DNA from: UBA1372 sp964496075
GTDB taxonomy: Bacteria; Patescibacteriota; Microgenomatia; UBA12405
NCBI GenBank assembly: GCA_964496075.1
Contig: CAZBXB010000025.1
Coordinates: 1 to 9,767 of the forward strand
Length of the DNA: 9,767 bases
Direction of reading: 5' to 3'
The position numbers and the translations under genes were made by a program. The notes beneath the pieces are model-generated. The model was given only the letters and a program-made list of their open reading frames with translations, was not told the DNA's origin and did not search any database. Shown here in pieces: positions 6,242 to 9,767 of the stretch (positions are counted from its first letter, which is position 1; the number at the start of each line of letters is the position of its first letter).

Positions 6242-7069
6242 ATGATAAAAATACTAAAGATATGGATAGTGATTTTATTTCTTGTATTGGCAAGGGATGT
6301 ACTTGCTTTTGATACTCCAAATTATCAAAACTGGGTGACAGATATGGCTAATGTCTATTCACCGGAATTTGAAGAGAAATTGAACAATAAAATTGGCGAG
6401 TTTGAAATAGAGACTGAGGCGGAGATAGCGGTATTAACTATAAGTGAATTACCTGAGGCCAGCATTGAAGAATACGCCGTAGAGGTATTTGAAAAATGGG
6501 GTATTGGAAAGAAGGGTGAAGACAATGGGATACTACTAGTGATTGCAAAAGAGGACCGGGAAATGAAGATTGAAGTGGGCTATGGACTGGAGGGAAAAAT
6601 TACCGATGGCATGGCAGGAAGAATAATAAGAGATGAGCTAACACCACAGTTTAAACTAGAAAATTATGAACAAGGCACACTTGTGGCAATTGAGAAAATA
6701 ATGGGATACGTAAAAAGAGATATGGTTGAAAACAATAATAAAGCTGTGCCACCAAAAGACCTTGGTAAAAATATAATAGTGTTTATGTTGGGTTTTACTT
6801 TTTTGACATATATTGCTTCGTATTTGGGTAGAAGTCGAGAATTTGTGACCGGAGGGATAGTCGGATTTGTGATTGGAATAATATTTTCTGGTTTAGTAAC
6901 AGCAGTTATTTTGGGAATAATTGGTCTGTTGCTGGATCTAGTACTGTCGGGAAATTATAAAAAAAGTACAAAAATGGGATATCCAACTGGATTTTGGAGC
7001 TCGAGAGGTGGGTTTAGAGGATTTGGCGGAGGATCTTCGGGTGGCGGTGGGGCAAGTGGGAAGTGGTAG
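6242..7069 (+). CDS. TPM-domain (YgcG-like) membrane protein
   Basis: This 275-residue secreted and membrane-anchored protein begins with a signal peptide (about 1-22, ending VLAF). A TPM domain follows (about 30-157) with the usual motifs: VTDMANVYSPEFEEKLN (32-48), EIAVLTISEL (61-70), GIGKKGEDNGILLVIAKEDR (87-106) and IEVGYGLEGKITDGMAGRII (110-129). After it come hydrophobic segments at about 177-194 and 203-235. The Gly/Ser-rich tail (256-275, ending GGGASGKW) is typical of the family. TPM domains were named for a reported thylakoid phosphatase activity, but most bacterial members have no proven reaction. The gene normally pairs with lemA, which here lies upstream beyond the brnTA cassette. 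Transcription probably starts from its own extended -10. It converges on the next minus-strand gene with two bases between the stops. Confidence 0.9.
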   Translation: MIKILKIWIVILFLVLARDVLAFDTPNYQNWVTDMANVYSPEFEEKLNNKIGEFEIETEAEIAVLTISELPEASIEEYAVEVFEKWGIGKKGEDNGILLVIAKEDREMKIEVGYGLEGKITDGMAGRIIRDELTPQFKLENYEQGTLVAIEKIMGYVKRDMVENNNKAVPPKDLGKNIIVFMLGFTFLTYIASYLGRSREFVTGGIVGFVIGIIFSGLVTAVILGIIGLLLDLVLSGNYKKSTKMGYPTGFWSSRGGFRGFGGGSSGGGGASGKW

Positions 7070-7071
7070 GA

Positions 7072-7602
7072 TTACTCACGACAGCAATTTAAAACCGCGC
7101 TAATAACTGAACTAATTTTGCCCATAATATCTTTTTTTGGTAAAGGGTTTTTTTCAACTTTGTCTTTTTTGATATTTTGTATCTGGCCAGGCTTGACTAA
7201 ACCTAGGTTAATACCCCAAAAAAGATTATAGAGATCGAAGGATTTTTTAAACATATCTAAGGCTTGCTTTTTGTCCCCTTTTGTCTGGGCCTTGGTACCA
7301 ACTTCAAAAAGACGCATAGAAGCAGCCAGTAAGTGCTTGCTGGTACACCAGACTTCAGCCTCATAATCTTTGATGATTAATTTTAAAAGAGACTTTCTCA
7401 TTTCCCTAGCTTCGTTTAAAAGATCGAAATAGTGGGTTTTGCCGGTCTTGTTGCCATTGAAAAACATGTGTTCTTCAATGCTAATTAAATTCATGATGGC
7501 TATACTTAAGTCTTCGTCACTAGACAGATCGAGCTGGTGGCCTTTTTCGGCTTTTTTGACCTTGTTCATAAATGACTCAATATCGGCATTTGAGATTTTC
7601 AT
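7072..7602 (-). CDS. Small helical protein of unknown function (CPR-type conserved hypothetical)
   Basis: No function is recognised for this 176-residue protein. It is predicted largely helical and soluble, with no signal peptide. Residues 23-130 look like the conserved core: LDLSSDEDLSIAIMNLISIE (24-43), an EEH triplet (43-45), FDLLNEAREMRKSLLKL (59-75), YEAEVWCTSKHLLAASMRL (80-98) and GDKKQALDMFKKSFDLYNLF (109-128). The last stretch resembles a single TPR-like helix pair. A Lys/Pro linker (136-157) leads to a hydrophobic end, ISSVISAVLNCCRE, with two cysteines close to the C-terminus. The core resembles hypothetical proteins I recall from CPR genomes. It lies eight bases behind the HAD/CPVC fusion and is probably the last gene of that operon. 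No Shine-Dalgarno precedes the ATG. Confidence 0.75.
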   Translation of the reverse strand: MKISNADIESFMNKVKKAEKGHQLDLSSDEDLSIAIMNLISIEEHMFFNGNKTGKTHYFDLLNEAREMRKSLLKLIIKDYEAEVWCTSKHLLAASMRLFEVGTKAQTKGDKKQALDMFKKSFDLYNLFWGINLGLVKPGQIQNIKKDKVEKNPLPKKDIMGKISSVISAVLNCCRE

Positions 7603-7610
7603 AGATTAGT

Positions 7611-8696
7611 TTAGAGTAAAAATAAATTTATTAAAAGAGAAGTAAGAAGAAGATAAGAGACGGGCAAAATAACTCTTTGATAATAGAACAAAACTTTTCC
7701 ACCGTTTTTTGATCTGATAAATCTATCGGTAAGATAGGAAAGGGAAACGACGAAGAAGCCTAAAAATTGACCGAGAAGAATTTTGTCGATACCCAAGACC
7801 TGATTGACACCGGGGACGATTTGGTTGGTGGCGAAAAAATAAATGATGGTAAGAGAGTTAGTAAGAGCGGCTAAAAGATAGGGATTAATTCTTGGTTTTT
7901 TTATTTTAGTAGCTAAATAGAATGCAATGGCAGTGTTGAGACCGGCAATCCAGATGGAAGCCAGTAGATCATCGACGCCAAGCTTTTGAGCTAGAATCAT
8001 TCCCCCGCCGACAGTGATAATACATACAGGACATTGAGCATAGACAGAAGAAGGAGAGAAAAGGAAAACTAAGACTGGAATTAGAATGTGAAAGATGAGA
8101 ATATCTAACTGGGAAGCTAGCTTCTTATAGGACTTAAACTTAATACCGTGAACACCAAGTTTTCTGACCGATTCGATATTGGCTTTATGGTCATCGATAT
8201 AAAGGACTTGGTCTGGTTTCCAATTGCCTATCTTAAATATTTTTTTATAGATTTTTTGATTTGGTTTTCTGTAGCCTACTTTTGATGAGATAACTTTGAA
8301 ATCAAAATTGCAAAAGAAACCGGCCTTGATAAGTAGTTTGGCTAGAAAATCTTCTGTATTGGTTAGGCAACCAACAGTAATATGGTTGGCTCTGAGAAGT
8401 CTTAGCAGCGGAATGGACTTAGGGTAAAAATTTTTTTCATAGTGGGAAATGAAGAGGGTTTCAAGATTTTGGTTGAAAGTGTTAATATCGGACCGTTTGA
8501 GATTAAAAGTTGAGCGTAACCATTGATTTAAAGTTAGTTTGCCAGTTTGAAGTTGACTGACAACTAGTCTATATTTGGCTTTGACCGTTTTGGGGTGCAT
8601 GGAAACAGTCTTTGAGAGCAAAAGAAAAAAATCTTTATTAAAGGGACGACGTTTCCAAATAACACCTGATAGATCGAAGACAACCGCTTTTATCAT
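7611..8696 (-). CDS. HAD-like hydrolase fused to a polytopic CPVC membrane domain
   Basis: The 361-residue product joins two unrelated parts. Residues 1-197 are a HAD subfamily IA-like hydrolase: motif I FDLSGV (nucleophile Asp8, with Ser10 in place of the usual second Asp), motif II LTNT (111-114), motif III Lys144 in GYRKP, and motif IV YIDD (166-169). From about residue 199 a signal-peptide-like stretch, ILIFHILIPVLVFLF, ending SSVYA, leads to QCPVC (221-225), then VGGGMILAQKLGVDDLLASI and four more likely transmembrane helices to the end. That half resembles a stand-alone CPR membrane family (recalled), normally with its own signal peptide. No ATG, GTG or TTG lies in frame near the junction (about 8102) and no stop separates the parts. 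The HAD start is ATG at 8696, 13 bases after mutM; the TTG at 8777 lies inside mutM. Substrate and membrane function are unknown. Confidence 0.8.
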   Translation of the reverse strand: MIKAVVFDLSGVIWKRRPFNKDFFLLLSKTVSMHPKTVKAKYRLVVSQLQTGKLTLNQWLRSTFNLKRSDINTFNQNLETLFISHYEKNFYPKSIPLLRLLRANHITVGCLTNTEDFLAKLLIKAGFFCNFDFKVISSKVGYRKPNQKIYKKIFKIGNWKPDQVLYIDDHKANIESVRKLGVHGIKFKSYKKLASQLDILIFHILIPVLVFLFSPSSVYAQCPVCIITVGGGMILAQKLGVDDLLASIWIAGLNTAIAFYLATKIKKPRINPYLLAALTNSLTIIYFFATNQIVPGVNQVLGIDKILLGQFLGFFVVSLSYLTDRFIRSKNGGKVLFYYQRVILPVSYLLLTSLLINLFLL

Positions 8697-8709
8697 AGCT
8701 GTATTATGG

Positions 8710-9522
8710 CTAGTTTGATAGCTTTTGGCAACTAGGGCAGAAAAAGGCGGAACGGCCTTGAAGTTTGAAACGAACAATCTTGGTACTACATTTAAGACAG
8801 GCTTGGCCGTCTCTTTGATAAGTTAGAAAAGGATTAGTGTGTTTAATTCCCTGTCTGATAACCTTTTTTATGTTTTGGTAAAGGGATTTGGATTGAGCTT
8901 TGGTTAACTGGTTACATCTAACTTTGGGATGGATGCTTGATAAAAAGAGAGCATCGTTAGCATAGATATTGCCAACACCGGCTAATTTTGATTGGTCATG
9001 AAGGAAGGTTTTAATGAAACGTGTGGAATTTTTGAGAATAGTTTGGAAGTATTGTAGGGTGAAGCTTGGTGATAAAATATCGGGGCCAAGATTGGATTGA
9101 AAGCTGTCCAGGTCGGTCTGTTTAATTAACTTAATCCAACCAAACTTTCGTTGATCATTGAAATAAAGTTTTGAATTGTCGGAAAAAGTGAAAATAACTC
9201 GAGTAGATTTCCAGGGCCCACCTTCGCCAAGGCTTCGGCGGGTAAACTCGTCAAGAGGATGTCCGAGGGCAGTAATTTCTTTGGCAACATATATAAGCTG
9301 GCCGGTCATTTTAAGGTGAATTAGGAGTAAAAACTTATTATCCAGATAAATACTTAACTGTTTACCGGTACGGGATAATTTGAAAATCTTTTGGCCGATA
9401 ATGTTTTGAGGGTCGGCAGATAATGATTTTTTGTTTAGGATGTCAATCGAAACTATCTTTTTGCCAATAATGTTGTTTTTGAGAAATAGTCTGATGGTTT
9501 CGACTTCGGGAAGTTCAGGCAT
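8710..9522 (-). CDS. mutM: Formamidopyrimidine-DNA glycosylase (Fpg/MutM)
   Basis: This bifunctional glycosylase/AP lyase removes 8-oxoguanine and formamidopyrimidines from DNA. Its 270 residues are the usual length. The start is fixed by MPELPEVETI, whose Pro2 is the Schiff-base nucleophile and Glu3 the catalytic acid. Lys54 in RTGKQL matches the conserved beta-strand lysine. HLKMTGQL (69-76), YFNDQRKFGW (120-129) and AGVGNIYANDALF (181-193, helix-two-turn-helix) follow. The C-terminal zinc finger has Cys242, Cys245, Cys262 and Cys265, with the DNA-binding GRSAFFCP (256-263). The loop at about 92-103 is DNA of a different character: EFTRRSLGEGGP is encoded by a GC-rich palindrome, which looks like a repeat insertion tolerated in a surface loop. 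The gene starts two bases after the stop of the PIN-domain gene and precedes the HAD fusion by 13 bases, so all are probably one transcript. Confidence 0.95.
   Translation of the reverse strand: MPELPEVETIRLFLKNNIIGKKIVSIDILNKKSLSADPQNIIGQKIFKLSRTGKQLSIYLDNKFLLLIHLKMTGQLIYVAKEITALGHPLDEFTRRSLGEGGPWKSTRVIFTFSDNSKLYFNDQRKFGWIKLIKQTDLDSFQSNLGPDILSPSFTLQYFQTILKNSTRFIKTFLHDQSKLAGVGNIYANDALFLSSIHPKVRCNQLTKAQSKSLYQNIKKVIRQGIKHTNPFLTYQRDGQACLKCSTKIVRFKLQGRSAFFCPSCQKLSN
9217..9242 (-). repeat. GC-rich palindromic repeat inside mutM, coding for RRSLGEGG
   Basis: On the coding strand the 26 bases fold symmetrically: CCCGCC pairs with GGTGGG (one G-T wobble), GAA faces GAA, GCC pairs with GGC, and TT is the turn. 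By hand count 19 of 26 bases are G or C, in a gene that is otherwise AT-rich. The encoded residues TRRSLGEGGP (94-103) replace a variable loop between HLKMTGQL and the TRVIFTF strand. I recall the same peptide, and FAKASAD or PSPRLRR from its other frames, in many unrelated CPR proteins, which suggests a dispersed protein-coding palindrome like the Rickettsia palindromic elements. Only one copy lies in this window. The repeat may extend a few bases towards 9250. Confidence 0.65.
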
Positions 9523-9524
9523 AG

Positions 9525-9767
9525 TTAGATGATATTTTTCTTGTGAAAATTGGCAAGTTTTTTATCAAAGGTGAGAAGGTGATAATCTTTTGTTTGACAA
9601 AGAACAGAGAAATAAATGTCAACAAAGCTGAGACTTTGTTGACTATAAAGAAAAAGTGCTTTTGATAACTGTAATCGATTGTCAATGTTGACGTAATTTG
9701 AACTTATAAATGGAATTAGACTAGAAATAATTTCATGTCTGGGTGTGTGATAATTATTTTCTAAAAC
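9525..9767 (-). CDS. PIN-domain protein, C-terminal part (VapC-like), cut by the window edge
   Basis: The frame is open from the right edge to a TAA at 9525-9527 and gives the last 80 residues. They fit the second half of a PIN domain: VLENNYHTPRHEIISSLIPF near the edge, then LSKALFLYSQQSLSFVDIYF, where the Asp of SFVDIYF is the expected metal-binding acid, and later HLLTFDKKLANF, where the Asp of TFDKKL is the last acidic position. PIN domains are Mg-dependent ribonucleases and most small ones are VapC toxins, so an antitoxin gene would be expected further upstream, outside the window. The gene ends two bases before the mutM ATG, so the two may be co-transcribed. Confidence 0.75.
   Translation of the reverse strand, partial: VLENNYHTPRHEIISSLIPFISSNYVNIDNRLQLSKALFLYSQQSLSFVDIYFSVLCQTKDYHLLTFDKKLANFHKKNII

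Noticed and set aside
8113..8124. Perfect 12-base palindrome GAAGCTAGCTTC near the fusion junction
   Set aside because: A 12-base palindrome is expected about twice by chance in a window of this size, and it is ordinary coding sequence here.
8697..8777. Upstream TTG start adding 27 residues to the HAD fusion
   Set aside because: It overlaps the end of mutM, and the HAD fold begins exactly at the ATG at 8696 (MIKAVVFDLSG).
1..9767. CRISPR array, tRNA or rRNA genes, insertion sequence or phage genes
   Set aside because: No spaced direct repeats, cloverleaf-like folds, conserved rRNA segments, transposase motifs or paired terminal repeats were found. The Dda-like helicase alone does not make a prophage.

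Overview
The window looks like a chromosomal stretch from a small-genome, AT-rich bacterium of the Candidatus Patescibacteria (CPR), probably the Microgenomates side. This is inferred from the gene families, recalled without a search: a stand-alone EF-Tu-domain-II-like barrel, a CBS-less IMPDH/GMP reductase, a GT39-type membrane protein, a membrane family with a CPVC motif, and an in-frame RRSLGEGG-type palindromic repeat in mutM. Nearly all genes also lack a Shine-Dalgarno sequence. TGA is used as a normal stop, so there is no sign of UGA recoding. No rRNA, tRNA, CRISPR array, transposase or prophage gene is visible.

Layout. Bases 1-104: probably the tail of an unseen + strand gene, closed by a strong intrinsic terminator. 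Bases 105-295: a leader with no supported gene, only a promoter just before the helicase. Bases 296-2199 (+): a compact RecD/Dda-like SF1 helicase, then an AlkD-type DNA glycosylase. Bases 2206-4978 (-): in transcription order, the EF-Tu-like barrel protein, the IMPDH/GMP reductase and the GT39-like membrane glycosyltransferase. Bases 5069-5629 (+): lemA. Bases 5626-6184 (-): a brnT-brnA toxin-antitoxin pair. Bases 6242-7069 (+): a TPM-domain (YgcG-like) membrane protein. Bases 7072-9767 (-): in transcription order, a PIN-domain protein cut by the window edge, mutM/fpg, a HAD hydrolase fused in frame to a CPVC membrane domain, and a small protein of unknown function.

How the genes relate. Three genes concern DNA metabolism (helicase, alkD, mutM). 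lemA and the TPM gene form a pair often found together, here split by the inverted and much AT-richer brnTA cassette. That cassette shares a promoter/operator region with the TPM gene. The HAD/CPVC fusion and the unknown protein behind it are the least understood part.

The most interesting signals are the GC-rich palindrome used as coding sequence inside mutM, the loss of any visible start codon between the HAD and membrane parts of the fusion, the toxin-antitoxin insertion with its operator-like palindrome, and a recurring TGTATAAT-type -10 box only a few bases before start codons, which suggests leaderless transcripts.
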